Positions 19,519 to 28,321 of a stretch of 64,000 nt of DNA are shown piece by piece. Position numbers and translations under genes: made by a program. This stretch comes from Streptomyces sp. ACA25 (GTDB lineage Bacteria > Actinomycetota > Actinomycetes > Streptomycetales > Streptomycetaceae). Every line of letters starts with the position of its first letter. Positions within the stretch are counted from its first letter, which is position 1. Below the pieces are notes generated by a model, which saw only the letters and a program-made list of their open reading frames with translations, was not told where the DNA came from and made no database searches. The DNA is taken from NCBI RefSeq assembly GCF_028200735.1, contig NZ_JAQKPV010000018.1:1-64000 (forward strand), in the 5' to 3' direction.

Positions 19519-19926
19519 ATGCCCATCACCCTCGTGAACCCCAACGGACTGCCGAAGATTGATGCCTATCAGCAGGTGTCGATCGCGACCGGCTCGAAGT
19601 TGCTCTTCATCGCTGGCCAGGTCGCCTGGGATGCCGACGGTGTCACGGTCGGCGAGGGTGACCTCGCCGCTCAGGTCGAGCGGTGCTACCTCAACATCGG
19701 CACCGCCCTGGCAGAGGTCGGTGCCTCCTTCGATGACGTGGCGAAACTGACCGTCTACGTCGTTGACTGGACCCCTGACAAGATGCCCTTGCTCATGGAA
19801 GGAATCACCCGGGCGGCCACGAGGCTGGGCGGCAACCCGGCGCCCCCGGCCACCTTGCTGGGCGTTGCGGCGCTGGACGTACCTGAGCACCTGGTCGAGA
19901 TCGAAGCCACCGCAGTCATCGAGTGA
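19519..19926 (+). CDS. RidA family (YjgF/YER057c/UK114) protein
   Basis: A 135-residue protein of the RidA superfamily. RidA proper hydrolyses reactive enamine and imine intermediates. The sequence shows the family fold with FIAGQVAWDADG, then TKLTVYVVDW-like strands and the C-terminal PPATLLGVAALDVPEHLVEIEATAVI. The arginine that binds the carboxylate in true RidA enzymes (usually in an S/P-RxxV block) is not present: this copy reads NPAPPATLLG, so it may have a different substrate. ATG at 19519 follows AAGGAGG. It is divergent from an HxlR regulator. Confidence 0.85.
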   Translation: MPITLVNPNGLPKIDAYQQVSIATGSKLLFIAGQVAWDADGVTVGEGDLAAQVERCYLNIGTALAEVGASFDDVAKLTVYVVDWTPDKMPLLMEGITRAATRLGGNPAPPATLLGVAALDVPEHLVEIEATAVIE

Positions 19927-20002
19927 CCAGGCCCTCTTCGGTGGTGGCCGGCAGCTTGCCACCGAGCGCGACCGGACCCGCTCCGTCGCCTTCGTCCGAT
20001 AG

Positions 20003-20197
20003 GCCGGCCACCTGCACTCCGACGACGTCGAACTGTGCGGCTTCGTGCCCATGGTCGGCCAGGACGGCGAACACCACGGGACCATAGACCCAGGTGTCCC
20101 CGTCACCCTGTACGGGGACACCAACCAGGCCATCGACCCGGCCGCCCTGAACAACGTCTTCGACCAGCATGCATTCCACCTCGTGACGACCTCCTGA
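20003..20197 (+). pseudogene. Carboxy-terminal fragment of an unknown gene
   Basis: A 64-codon open stretch with strong third-position GC but no upstream start: it begins right after a stop codon at 20000-20002. The deduced segment includes VELCGFVPMVGQDGEHHG and ends LNNVFDQHAFHLVTTS. It looks like the end of a protein whose start is lost. The family is not recognised. A perfect terminator follows at 20255. Confidence 0.45.
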
Positions 20198-20254
20198 GCA
20201 CGTCCAGCTCGTATCACGCTGCCGAGCAGCGACCCCCGAGGCGGACAGCACCGT

Positions 20255-20285
20255 GAAGGGGCACCGGGTCTGCCGGTGCCCCTTC
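20255..20285. terminator. Bidirectional terminator
   Basis: A perfect 13-bp stem (GAAGGGGCACCGG / CCGGTGCCCCTTC) with a 5-base loop. It lies between the plus-strand fragment and the end of the minus-strand serine hydrolase and could serve both. Confidence 0.8.
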
Positions 20286-20365
20286 TCTCGCTCCACGGCG
20301 AGCGGCCCGGCGATGTGGCAACTTCTGGCCAAGCTCCGGACACCGTGGCAAGTGACACGCACAGG

Positions 20366-21508
20366 TCAACGCAGGCACTCCCGCACGGCGGTGATGAGAC
20401 GGTCCACGCGGTCATCTGCCCCGCTGCCCAGACGGTTGGTGACGAAGCCGAAGCCGACCCCGTACGCGTCGTCCCCGAAGGCCGTGCTGCCGCCTGCCCC
20501 GTCGTGGCCGAAGCTTCGAGGGCTGAGCAGTCTCCACTCCGGCGGGGAGTCGATCATGAAGCCGGTTCCGAACCGCCGGCCGAGGTCGATGCCGTCCCGC
20601 CAGGACGGCCCGGAGGACTGCTCCCGCACGGCGTCGGTCAGCGTCTTCAGGGTGAGCAGGCGGGTGCCGGTGTGCAGGCCGGTGGCTGCCGCCGCGTGCG
20701 TCGCGGCCAGGCCGCGCGCGGTGGCCACCGCGTTGCCGGCCGGCAGCTCGGCGGCCAGCAGGCTGGGGCTGCCGTAGCCGTACTTGCTGTCGGCCCCGGG
20801 GAAGTCGATCACCCCGTTCATGGTGAGGGCCCGGGTGAACAGGGTGTCCGGACCGGGCAGGGGCAACGGCTCCACGGGCTCCTCCAGCCGGGCCACCCGA
20901 CCGGCCTCCTCGGGCGGCAGCCCGATCCAGGTCTCGATGCCGAGCCGGTCGCCGAGGAGCTCCCGGAAGTAGACACCGGGCGTGCGGCCGGTGACCCGGC
21001 GGATCACCTCACCGGCCAGCCAGCCGAAGGTGAGCCCGTGATAGGCGTGCGCACGGCCCGGTTCCCAGAACGGCGTCTGCTGCTCCAGCGCCTCCACGAC
21101 CGGCGTCCAGGCCAGCACGTCCTCGAAGGTCAGCACCTCCTCCACCACGGGGAGTCCGGCCCGGTGGGTGAGTACCTGACGTACCGTCACCGCTTCCTTG
21201 CCGTGGCAGCCGAACTCCGGCCAGTACGAGGCGACCGGGGAGTCGAGGTCGAGCTGCCCCTCCTGCGCGAGATAGTGGAGCAGCATGCTGACGATGCTCT
21301 TCGCGCAGGAGAACACGAGCACCGCCGTCCCTTGCTCCCAGGCCCGTCCGGTCCGGCTGTCGGCGACCCCGCCCCATAGGTCCAGTACCGGCTCACCGTC
21401 CACGAACAGCGATACGGCGCCGCCACCGCGCCCGTCCTCGGGAAGGACCGTGGCGAACACGTCCGATACCGGTTTGAACTGTTCACTGACCCACCCCTGA
21501 ACCCGCAT
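20366..21508 (-). CDS. Serine hydrolase, beta-lactamase/EstB family
   Basis: A 380-residue class C beta-lactamase-like hydrolase. The catalytic SxxK is FSCAKSIVS (about residue 70), the second motif is YHG in AHAYHGLTFGWLAGEV, and the third is HDGAGGS near the end, in place of KTG. This combination is typical of EstB-type esterases and unknown-substrate beta-lactamase-related proteins rather than true beta-lactamases. There is no signal peptide, so it is probably cytosolic. ATG at 21508 has GGGGTGGAG upstream; 15 further residues are possible from 21553. Confidence 0.85.
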   Translation of the reverse strand: MRVQGWVSEQFKPVSDVFATVLPEDGRGGGAVSLFVDGEPVLDLWGGVADSRTGRAWEQGTAVLVFSCAKSIVSMLLHYLAQEGQLDLDSPVASYWPEFGCHGKEAVTVRQVLTHRAGLPVVEEVLTFEDVLAWTPVVEALEQQTPFWEPGRAHAYHGLTFGWLAGEVIRRVTGRTPGVYFRELLGDRLGIETWIGLPPEEAGRVARLEEPVEPLPLPGPDTLFTRALTMNGVIDFPGADSKYGYGSPSLLAAELPAGNAVATARGLAATHAAAATGLHTGTRLLTLKTLTDAVREQSSGPSWRDGIDLGRRFGTGFMIDSPPEWRLLSPRSFGHDGAGGSTAFGDDAYGVGFGFVTNRLGSGADDRVDRLITAVRECLR

Positions 21509-21688
21509 GCTCTCCACCCCACGCTTCTCGTTGTCCGCGTCCGCGATGGACACCAGCAGCCCGCCGCCCCACCCCTGTGCACACGGCCACCAGTTGTCTC
21601 TCGCGTACCCGCAGATCCCCCGCGAGGAACAGGCGTGGTCCCTATTGCGCCGTCGTTCGTTACCTGGCCGCCGGCGAAGGCCGACGCT

Positions 21689-22832
21689 TCAGCGCAGCTC
21701 GGCAGCGCGCCGCACCAGCTCGGCCGCACCGGCGGCCTCCGGGATGCGCGCGAGACGGGCGCGCATGTCAGTGATCGCGTCGCGCACCTTGACGGAACGA
21801 AGACCGTTAGCGGAGTCGAGAAACGCGGTCCATCCGCAGGGCACCCAGATCGGCCAGCACGATCGCTCGGGTGCGTCGACGGTCCAGCCCGTGCTTTTCG
21901 AGCGCCAACCGGAGATGCTCCTCGGCTGCCGGCAAGTCACCGAGTCGGGCCAGAATCATTCCCGATTCGTTGGCCCACCGCCCGGTGCTGTAGTGCCCGG
22001 CCCAGGAGAGTCCGGGGGCGGCCGGTTCGCGTTCGATGGCCTTCGCTGAGGCCGCCAGGGCAACGGTCGCGGTGGGACGGGCGCCGTCCAGGGCAGCGGC
22101 AAGGGCCAGGGTCGCCTGGTAGTAGGCAGTCGCGCGCGGGTCCGACAGATGGCGCGCGCGATGGACGCATGCTTCGGCCAACCGCATCGCTGCCGCAGGA
22201 TGCCCGAGGTCGATGGCCTGAACAGCCATGCCGCGCAGAGCGGTGGCTGCCACCTCAGCGTGACCGGCCTCCGCAGCCAGTCGGTAGGAGTGGGCGTAGT
22301 AGTGCTGGGACAGCCCTTGATTGCCCTCATCACCGGCCATCCAGCCGGCCAGATGAACCAGCTCGGCAGCTGCAGTGAACAGTTTCTTGCCGACTTCCGC
22401 GCGGTAGTCGCCGTGCAGCCAGGTGGCCACGTCCTCGGTCAGGTAGCGCACGGCCAAGTGCCTGGCGTGTCCGCCGCCGAGCTCGGCGGCGGCATCACCC
22501 AGGGCCTTGGTCATGCTGCGGATCGCTGAGACTTCGCCCTCGCCGACGCTGACTGCGCCACGGGCAGGAGTACGTGTCCGGCGCACGATGCTGTCCAGGT
22601 CGGGGAGGGCCAGCGCGCCGAGAGCGTAGGCGCTGGACGCCTGGACGAAGTGCCGTCGATCCATGTCGCTCCTCGCCAACTCGATGACCGAAACCACGGT
22701 ATCGCCGGTATCCCCGACGCTTCCTGCCATTCGGTGTGCGGCCATGGCCTGTTGCAGCTGCTCCGGGTCCAGCCGCAACACCTGCATCAGCCAGGGAAGC
22801 CAGTAGTCCGGTCCACGGGTTCCACGCTCCAT
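21689..22832 (-). pseudogene. Decayed XRE/TPR regulator (frameshift, truncated HTH)
   Basis: The main frame encodes a long TPR-like helical region with the family block RSDMDRRHFVQASSAYALG, as in Streptomyces XRE regulators. Near 21825 the frame runs into a stop after ALRMDRVSRLR, while the expected tail (FLDSANGLRSVKVRDAITD, then RIPEAAGAAELVRRAAEL) continues in another frame to 21689. At the N-terminus only MERGTRGPDYW matches the end of the usual HTH domain (WERG in relatives), so most of the DNA-binding domain is missing. Coordinates are from the first plausible ATG to the shifted stop. Confidence 0.65.
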
Positions 22833-22914
22833 CGGTGAGTGCAGAGGCAGGCAGTCAATACGAGCTACGTTCGCTGCTGCTTGGGTCGAGCTCGGCCGGG
22901 CGCGAGACCGGACC

Positions 22915-23373
22915 TCACCTCGTACTCCCCGAGCTGTCCGCATAGTTCGGGAGAGCGTTCCACGACGCCACACGTACCTTTGCGAGCCTTCGGAGGTATG
23001 CGAATTCCAGTGAGTCACGCAGCAGTGCCTGCTCGTGGAATTCCTGCCGCAACTCCGTTGCTACGCCAGACAGCCTCTGCACGATCCATCGCACAGCCTC
23101 CTGCGAAGCAAGACCTGGCCTCGGCATCACCTCTCGCCAGCGCACAGGCGCAGAGGATAGGGAAAGCCCTGAAGTGAGTACGAGGGTCAGGAGAAAGCTA
23201 CCGTCTTCACCGTGCTGGATCGGCGAGAGCTCGTGCACGGAGATTCCTGGCAAGAGACCGAAGTGCTGGGCAGCCGTGACCACATGGAGTAGGTTTCCGC
23301 CGTCGGACCAATCCCAGCCCTCGGCTCCCGCTTCTTGGATGACCTTGGCGAACAGGGCGTTTGTCGGCTCCAT
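22915..23373 (-). CDS. Hypothetical protein coupled to the RsbW-like ATPase
   Basis: A 152-residue soluble protein. Its ATG overlaps the stop of the ATPase gene (TAATG), so the two are translationally coupled and the frame is likely real. It has tryptophans at the ends and a hydrophobic middle (LLTLVLTSGLSLSS). I do not recognise the family; it may be a partner of the ATPase. Confidence 0.6.
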   Translation of the reverse strand: MEPTNALFAKVIQEAGAEGWDWSDGGNLLHVVTAAQHFGLLPGISVHELSPIQHGEDGSFLLTLVLTSGLSLSSAPVRWREVMPRPGLASQEAVRWIVQRLSGVATELRQEFHEQALLRDSLEFAYLRRLAKVRVASWNALPNYADSSGSTR

Positions 23374-24023
23374 TACTCCACATCCTTCAGCTCGGCTTCG
23401 AACTTATCCTGCGCACAATTCAGCGTGCCCTCAGGATCACGACCATGTGCACGGAGCCAGTGCAGAAGGTCAGCGATCAGATCAATGGCCGCCATCTCAG
23501 CGACTGCCGTCTGCAAATTGTTGCTCACCGTCCCGGTACGCTGGGGGCAACGGCTGTAGAGCGCCAGCAATCCTTCTGTTTGCGTGACGCGCGTACCTCC
23601 CACGTGCCCGTGCGGCTCGGTCAAACCGGTGGCCATTTCACACCAGACGCGCTTTCCGTCGCCGGTGAGGATGACACCCCACCGGTCAGCAAGAGTGTCA
23701 ACGAGTTGCATTCCACGCCCAGACTGCTGCTCGTCCGTCGCGTCGAGGAGTACGGGCAAGGCACGCGGGTCGTGGTCCCGCACAGCCACCCGCAGGTAGG
23801 TGCCCTGCATGCTCAACTCCAGCGTGATGGGGGCGCCGTCACACACGTGCACGATGACGTTGGTCACCAGTTCACTCACTAGGAGCGTTGCGCGATCGAC
23901 CACACCGGGGAGCCCCCAGGCGGTCAGCCGTTCGGCTACCTCTCGGCGCAGTTGGGGCACCTCGTGAGGGGTCGCCAGGAGCGACACCTGCCAGGTACCT
24001 CTGTCAATCCCGCATGAGCACAT
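23373..24023 (-). CDS. RsbW-like ATP-binding protein of the WhiJ-type locus
   Basis: A 216-residue HATPase of the anti-sigma/AbaA-type group common in Streptomyces. The N-box is ATLLVSELVTNVIVHV, followed by VRDHDPRALP (G1 region) and GRGMQLVDTLADRWGV (G2). About 85 residues follow the ATPase core, which is longer than usual. It sits divergent from an XRE regulator and DUF397 gene, the classic WhiJ-like arrangement, and is coupled to the small gene after it. ATG at 24023 is preferred to 24068 because GGGAG lies upstream. Its binding partner is unknown. Confidence 0.8.
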   Translation of the reverse strand: MCSCGIDRGTWQVSLLATPHEVPQLRREVAERLTAWGLPGVVDRATLLVSELVTNVIVHVCDGAPITLELSMQGTYLRVAVRDHDPRALPVLLDATDEQQSGRGMQLVDTLADRWGVILTGDGKRVWCEMATGLTEPHGHVGGTRVTQTEGLLALYSRCPQRTGTVSNNLQTAVAEMAAIDLIADLLHWLRAHGRDPEGTLNCAQDKFEAELKDVE

Positions 24024-24108
24024 GGGCCGCAGCTCCCTCGGTCGTCGGCAGTCGTGTCGACCTGACACCCATCACTCTGTGCGCCGGGTCAGCTACTACA
24101 ATGACAGA

Positions 24109-24133
24109 GAGAAGTTCCGTGATGTAACTTCTC
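24109..24133. promoter_or_regulatory. Palindrome in the divergent XRE/ATPase promoter
   Basis: Perfect 8-bp arms GAGAAGTT and AACTTCTC separated by 9 bases. A TACAAT -10-like box lies just upstream at 24097-24102. A binding site for the XRE regulator is the natural guess. Confidence 0.45.
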
Positions 24134-24232
24134 ACGGCTCTCGTTCGGGTGAATGTCGCCGGCTCTGCCTGACGGGCCCGCCTACCCTGAGGGCCGCCAC
24201 CCGACAGGCGCCCACCCGGAGGAAACCGCACG

Positions 24233-25081
24233 ATGTCCACCAGGACCACCACTCGACGTCGCCAGCTTGGTTCAGTTATGCGCAAGTTGCGCGCCCGTTC
24301 GAAAATGACACTGGAGGAGGCCGGGCAGATCGTCGACGTCTCCAAGGCGACCATCAGCAGGTACGAGACACAGGAAGGGCCCGTCAAGTGGCCCATTATT
24401 GACGCCCTGTGCATGGCCTACGGGGCAAGTGATGCTGAGCGTAGGGCTGTCGTCGCGCTGGCCAAGGATGCGAAGCAACAAGGATGGTGGAGTTCCTTCG
24501 CTGACGCCGTCCCAGAGACCTTGAACCTGCTGCTCACTCTTGAGGACGAGGCGACTCGAGAAGATCACTTCGCCTGCATGTACATCCCTGGCCTTCTGCA
24601 GATCCGCAGCTACACAGAAGCCATCCAGCAGGCGAACGAGAGGCGCCTTGCACCGGAGGAGCTGCGGAAACTCGTCGACATCCGCATGAAGCGTCAAGAG
24701 ATCTTGACCCGTGAGAGCCCACCGCATCTCTGGGCGGTTCTCGACGAATCCGTGCTTCGACGTGTCGTCGGGTCAAAGGCCGTGATGCGCGAGCAGCTCG
24801 CCCACCTACTGAAATGCTGCGAGTCGACGAACGTCACCCTTCAAGTACTCCCGTTTGCGAAGGGCGCCCACACGGCAGCCCTGGGGAGCTTCGTGATCAT
24901 CGGCGGCGTGGAGCCACCCCTGGATGTCGTCTACGTAGACTTCCACACGGGTTCCCTCTTCCTGGAGAAGGAAGTAGAACTGACACGCTACCGCCTGGCC
25001 TTCGACTACTTGCGAGCCCAAGCGCTGGATACCGAGGCGTCGTCATCGATGATCGAGCGGGCGAGGGAGGACATGAAGTGA
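24233..25081 (+). CDS. XRE regulator with DUF5753 (WhiJ-like)
   Basis: A 282-residue transcription regulator. The HTH is at about 10-65 (LGSVMRKLRARSKMTLEEAG, then ATISRYETQEG). The C-terminal DUF5753 domain (about 95-275) shows YIPGLLQIRSYTEAI, PPHLWAVLDESVL, TLQVLPFAKGAH and a closing RLAFDYLRAQALD. These proteins pair with DUF397 proteins and are linked to developmental control in Streptomyces. GGAGGAA lies upstream of ATG 24233. The stop overlaps the DUF397 start (GTGA). Confidence 0.9.
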   Translation: MSTRTTTRRRQLGSVMRKLRARSKMTLEEAGQIVDVSKATISRYETQEGPVKWPIIDALCMAYGASDAERRAVVALAKDAKQQGWWSSFADAVPETLNLLLTLEDEATREDHFACMYIPGLLQIRSYTEAIQQANERRLAPEELRKLVDIRMKRQEILTRESPPHLWAVLDESVLRRVVGSKAVMREQLAHLLKCCESTNVTLQVLPFAKGAHTAALGSFVIIGGVEPPLDVVYVDFHTGSLFLEKEVELTRYRLAFDYLRAQALDTEASSSMIERAREDMK

Positions 25082-25281
25082 TAAGAGCGCAAACCAACGC
25101 ACAAGCTAGCCAGTGGTTCAAGTCATCACACAGCGGGGGTAATGCCACTGAATGCGTCGAGGCGGCTCGCCTGCCCGACGGGCTGATGGTGCGGGACAGC
25201 AAGGCATGCACCGGTCCGGTCGTCGGGTTCTCGGCCGCAGCGTGGTCGGCTTTCGTCTCACACCTCACACGACTGGACTGA
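25078..25281 (+). CDS. DUF397 protein
   Basis: A 67-residue protein with the DUF397 signature: QWFKSSHSGGNATECVEAA, VRDSK and AWSAFVSHL. These small proteins form functional pairs with an upstream XRE/DUF5753 regulator, as here with a GTGA overlap. The pairing may act like a toxin-antitoxin or an antagonist pair in some relatives, but this is not settled. The next 270 bases are non-coding and end in a terminator. Confidence 0.92.
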   Translation: MIRAQTNAQASQWFKSSHSGGNATECVEAARLPDGLMVRDSKACTGPVVGFSAAAWSAFVSHLTRLD

Positions 25282-25868
25282 GCCACGATCTGAAATGAGG
25301 GGAGATGCACAGCGTGCTTGCGGTATCCAGTGACGAGGTGCACCGATGGCGCAAGAGCTCACAGCAGTGGGGACGGACACTCAAGAATAGGCCCCCTTAC
25401 CAGCAACGATAGCGAACTGCAACTGGAGTGCTAGACGACCGCGACGGTTGCAGCAGGTGAACGTTTGGATTCGCCGTCCGCGTCCCGTCTATACCCACTG
25501 GTGGACCACGCGATCGATTGGGGCAGTCCGACCCTCCACATGCGGTAAAAGGAAAGGGTCCCTTCCTGCTGAGTAGCAGAAAGGGACCCTTTCACTCCTG
25601 TGGCGGCGCCAGGTTTGCGCCTGGGAAGGCAGAGCCGGCAGGCTTACACTTCTGCGCGGCAACGAAGGCGTGACCTGAGCGACAGCTCCACAGATGCCTC
25701 AACGTACGCATGCCGTTGGTCTTTCGCGGCGCCGCCGTGCTCCCTCTACTCGTCGATCCGGTCCTCCGCCACTGCGCGGATGAAGGCAACCAGATCGGGT
25801 TCCTGAGGAGGTCTACGCGTCGGATGCCGGGCAGCGAAGATCGAGTAGCACAGGGTCTGCCGGGTTCG
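25282..25868. other. Non-coding region with terminator
   Basis: No gene is supported across these 587 bases apart from the hairpin at 25552-25593. A 107-codon frame on the minus strand (25592-25915) has no ribosome site and poor codon bias, so I left it out. Confidence 0.5.
25552..25593. terminator. Long hairpin terminator
   Basis: Outer arms GAAAGGGTCCCTT and AAGGGACCCTTTC are perfect, and an inner CTGCT/AGCAG stem continues the hairpin. Both strands end in short T runs, so it may work in both directions, closing the XRE-DUF397 operon and bordering the restriction island. Confidence 0.85.
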
Positions 25869-26945
25869 TCATCGCTGGGTCTCCTGGGAGGCGGCATGCT
25901 TCGCGGATTCACCACGTTGCGGCACGATGCCGACTGAGGTGTGGCTCCGTGCGGATCGGCGGTGCTGGATGGTGGCTCGCAACTCTGCGGGGGTTGGCCA
26001 GGGCGCGCGGCGATGGATCATGCGGTGGCAGTTTGCGCAGATGAGTGCGAGGTCGCTGAGCTTCGTGCGTCCTTCCCCAGCTTCGTGCAGGGGCACGACG
26101 TGGTGGCATTCGATGTAGCCGGCGCCACGCTCGCCGTAGACCTCCTCGAAGTCGAAACCACATACCTCGCAGGCGACACTTCCTCCCCTCCGTAGAACCG
26201 CGTCGATCTTCTTCTTGCGCAGGCCCTTGTTCCGTTCCCTTGCCCTGTGCCGACGCAACAGCAGGCGTCCTTCGGGCGCGCTGAAATCGTCGTCAGGCTC
26301 TTCGTCGTCCGGCTGAGCGAGGGACTGAAAGTCGCCCGTGGTGATTCCTGTCCATATGAGGCGTGCAACATCTGACATCCGTTCCGGTCCTGCAAGGAAC
26401 TCGTGCAAGACCTCGGCATCAAGTGCACCGCCGTTGGTGGGCTTGCCGCGGTAGTCAGGGTGCCGGGTAGCGATGTCGAACGTCTTGCGGGCTACCCCGT
26501 TGGGATTGCGGAACTTATCGTTGCGGTCCGCGTCAGCGTGGATGGGCAGCAGCTGAAGCAAGGCAGACAACTCGGTGACCCGGCTGTCCTGCGCGTCCAG
26601 ACCTCTCCAGCCGTTCGTCATGACCAGATGGCAGGCAAGGATGACTTCGTCGCGTGCCCAGTTAGGGTTCTTGACGGCCTTAACTTGGAAGCCAAGGCGC
26701 TTCAACCAGGTGACGGCATGGTCCTTGCCCCCCCGGAACTCGTCAGGAGCTAGTGCGCGCCTCTGGGCCCACTTATGCGCTACCCCGGCGATCGCTTTCG
26801 AGCTGTACTCCCGCCCGCCGTACACCAGGACGTACGAACGAGCCTCCCCGAAGCCGTACTTCGACAGGAACGCCTCGCGCCCTAACTCATCATGCTCGGT
26901 GACTGCCTTGAGTACTGATTCTCGTGTGATCGCTCCAATGCGCAT
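25869..26945 (-). CDS. ScoMcrA-like HNH nuclease, probable type IV restriction enzyme
   Basis: A 358-residue endonuclease. Residues 4-60 (TRESVLKAVTEHDELG, then YVLVYGGREYSSKAIAGVAH) match the N-terminal head of the S. coelicolor modification-dependent enzyme ScoMcrA. Residues 92-190 resemble its sulfur-binding domain (NPNWARDEVILACHLVM, then FRNPNGVARKTFDIATRHPDY). The C-terminal HNH unit has CEVC at 259-262, CHHVVPLHEAGEG at 280-292 and CANCHRMIH at 303-311. The SRA domain of ScoMcrA, which reads methylcytosine, is absent. Cleavage of phosphorothioate-modified DNA is a fair guess. Codon 21 is TTA, so bldA control is possible. ATG at 26945. Confidence 0.75.
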   Translation of the reverse strand: MRIGAITRESVLKAVTEHDELGREAFLSKYGFGEARSYVLVYGGREYSSKAIAGVAHKWAQRRALAPDEFRGGKDHAVTWLKRLGFQVKAVKNPNWARDEVILACHLVMTNGWRGLDAQDSRVTELSALLQLLPIHADADRNDKFRNPNGVARKTFDIATRHPDYRGKPTNGGALDAEVLHEFLAGPERMSDVARLIWTGITTGDFQSLAQPDDEEPDDDFSAPEGRLLLRRHRARERNKGLRKKKIDAVLRRGGSVACEVCGFDFEEVYGERGAGYIECHHVVPLHEAGEGRTKLSDLALICANCHRMIHRRAPWPTPAELRATIQHRRSARSHTSVGIVPQRGESAKHAASQETQR

Positions 26946-27419
26946 AGCTGAAGGCTACGACTGACAGCGTGGCGCTGACCCAGAACTTGCACATCTCCAG
27001 GGCGTGCTGCCTAGCCCCCTTCCTGAGGCCAGGCAGCACGCTGGGGTCCCTCGCCCACAGCGCAAGTGACAGCCGGTTGCCACACGCAACATCGCGCCAG
27101 GTGCCCCATCGAGAGCGGTTGCCGACTCTGTGAGTCAGGCCAACCACTTACGCCCTACGATGCTCACATGAGCGAACACGAGGTCTCCTCCGCCCTCCCC
27201 TCCGGAGACTCCCGCCGACGATCCTGACGCCGTAGTCGACGAGAGTTCCACGGATAACGACACAAGCGACCTTGCTCAGGTGGGTACAGCGAGGTGAACG
27301 CACACGTTCAGATTGTGCTCGCGTCTACGACCATGCGAGGGCCCTCACTCACAGCGAGGATGAAATCCTGATCACGGACCTTTCACAAGACTCAAAATTC
27401 TCCACTTAGGGAACTCTAC
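26946..27419. other. Intergenic region upstream of two island genes
   Basis: This 474-base stretch separates the divergent nuclease genes and is lower in GC than most of the window. Besides the disrupted small frame at 27168-27298, I see no gene. Confidence 0.45.
27168..27298 (+). pseudogene. Frameshifted small open frame
   Basis: An ATG at 27168 opens a frame reading MSEHEVSSALPSGDS and soon stops. With a one-base shift near 27210 the frame would continue as PADDPDAVVDESSTDND and end at 27298 (TGA). Both halves have acidic composition, which suggests one small gene with a frameshift. It sits 120 bases before the restriction enzyme gene and could be the remnant of a controller. Weak evidence. 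Confidence 0.25.
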
Positions 27420-28283
27420 GTGACAGCGAAGATTACCGCAGCCAGAAAAAACTTCCACGATGAGCTCGTCAAGAGAAACACTCTCTCCCTCTCGTCTGAT
27501 GATGTAGCTTCAAACGCCGACAGCAGTCAAAGAACTAGCGTGGGCATAGCGCTGAGTATTGCACAGGTTCTCTCCGCCCAGGTCATCCCGAAGAAGCTCA
27601 CAGGGCAGCGAGTCGGAAAACAGTTCGAGGAGGCAGTGGAAGGGTTTCTGAAGAAGACGTTTCCTCTTCTCCAGTCTCTTCGCCCCGGTAAATGGGCGGT
27701 GGAGAATGTTGGCGGCTCGCGCGCCGAGTACCAGATTTCCAGGTACGAACCCTACGGCCACCTAGCTGATCTGGCTAACGCGATCCGGAAAGACCGAAAC
27801 CTTGCCTCGGTACTTGGCAACTCTTATGAGATCAGCCCTGACATCCTGGTACTCCGCCTCCCTGAATCGGACGAAGTAATCAATCGTGATCTGCATCTCG
27901 TAGATGCGAAGTCGGCCAAGAATGCCATCATCAGGGAGGCTAATCAGAGCCGCCCCATCGTCCACGCTATAGTCTCATGTAAGTGGACACTTCGCAGCGA
28001 TCGCGCCCAGAATGCTCGCTCGGAGGCTCTAAATATAATCCGCAACCGAAAAGGACGCACTCCCCATATCGCAGTGGTCACAGGCGAGCCTTCCCCGTCC
28101 AGATTGGCGTCTCTGGCACTCGGTACAGGAGATATTGACACCGTTTATCACTTCGCTCTTCCAGAGCTGATTGAGGCAGTCATGGGAACCCAGAACGATG
28201 AGGCAATCAACATGCTGTGCACACTGGTTACCGGGAGGCGGCTGAGGGACATCAGTGACTTGCCACTTGACCTGGCGATCTAG
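27420..28283 (+). CDS. NgoMIV-family type II restriction endonuclease
   Basis: A 287-residue enzyme. The active site of NgoMIV (about 286 residues; Glu70, Asp140, Ser185, Lys187, Glu201) is matched one by one: E70, D141 (ISPDILVL), S186 and K188 in VSCKW, and E202 in RSEALNI. The block CKWTLRSDRAQNARSEALN and GTGDIDTVYHFALPEL are strongly conserved in the family. NgoMIV cuts GCCGGC. The matching methyltransferase is downstream on the opposite strand. The GTG start at 27420 has AGGGA upstream. GC content and codon use are lower than in neighbouring genes, a sign of transfer. Confidence 0.9.
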   Translation: MTAKITAARKNFHDELVKRNTLSLSSDDVASNADSSQRTSVGIALSIAQVLSAQVIPKKLTGQRVGKQFEEAVEGFLKKTFPLLQSLRPGKWAVENVGGSRAEYQISRYEPYGHLADLANAIRKDRNLASVLGNSYEISPDILVLRLPESDEVINRDLHLVDAKSAKNAIIREANQSRPIVHAIVSCKWTLRSDRAQNARSEALNIIRNRKGRTPHIAVVTGEPSPSRLASLALGTGDIDTVYHFALPELIEAVMGTQNDEAINMLCTLVTGRRLRDISDLPLDLAI

Positions 28284-28321
28284 AACCGGTACCGCTGCGA
28301 ACACCTCAATGGACGCAGTAG

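Noticed and set aside
25592..25915. A 107-codon frame on the minus strand
   Set aside because: No ribosome site, arginine/serine-rich composition and overlap with a terminator and the end of the nuclease gene.
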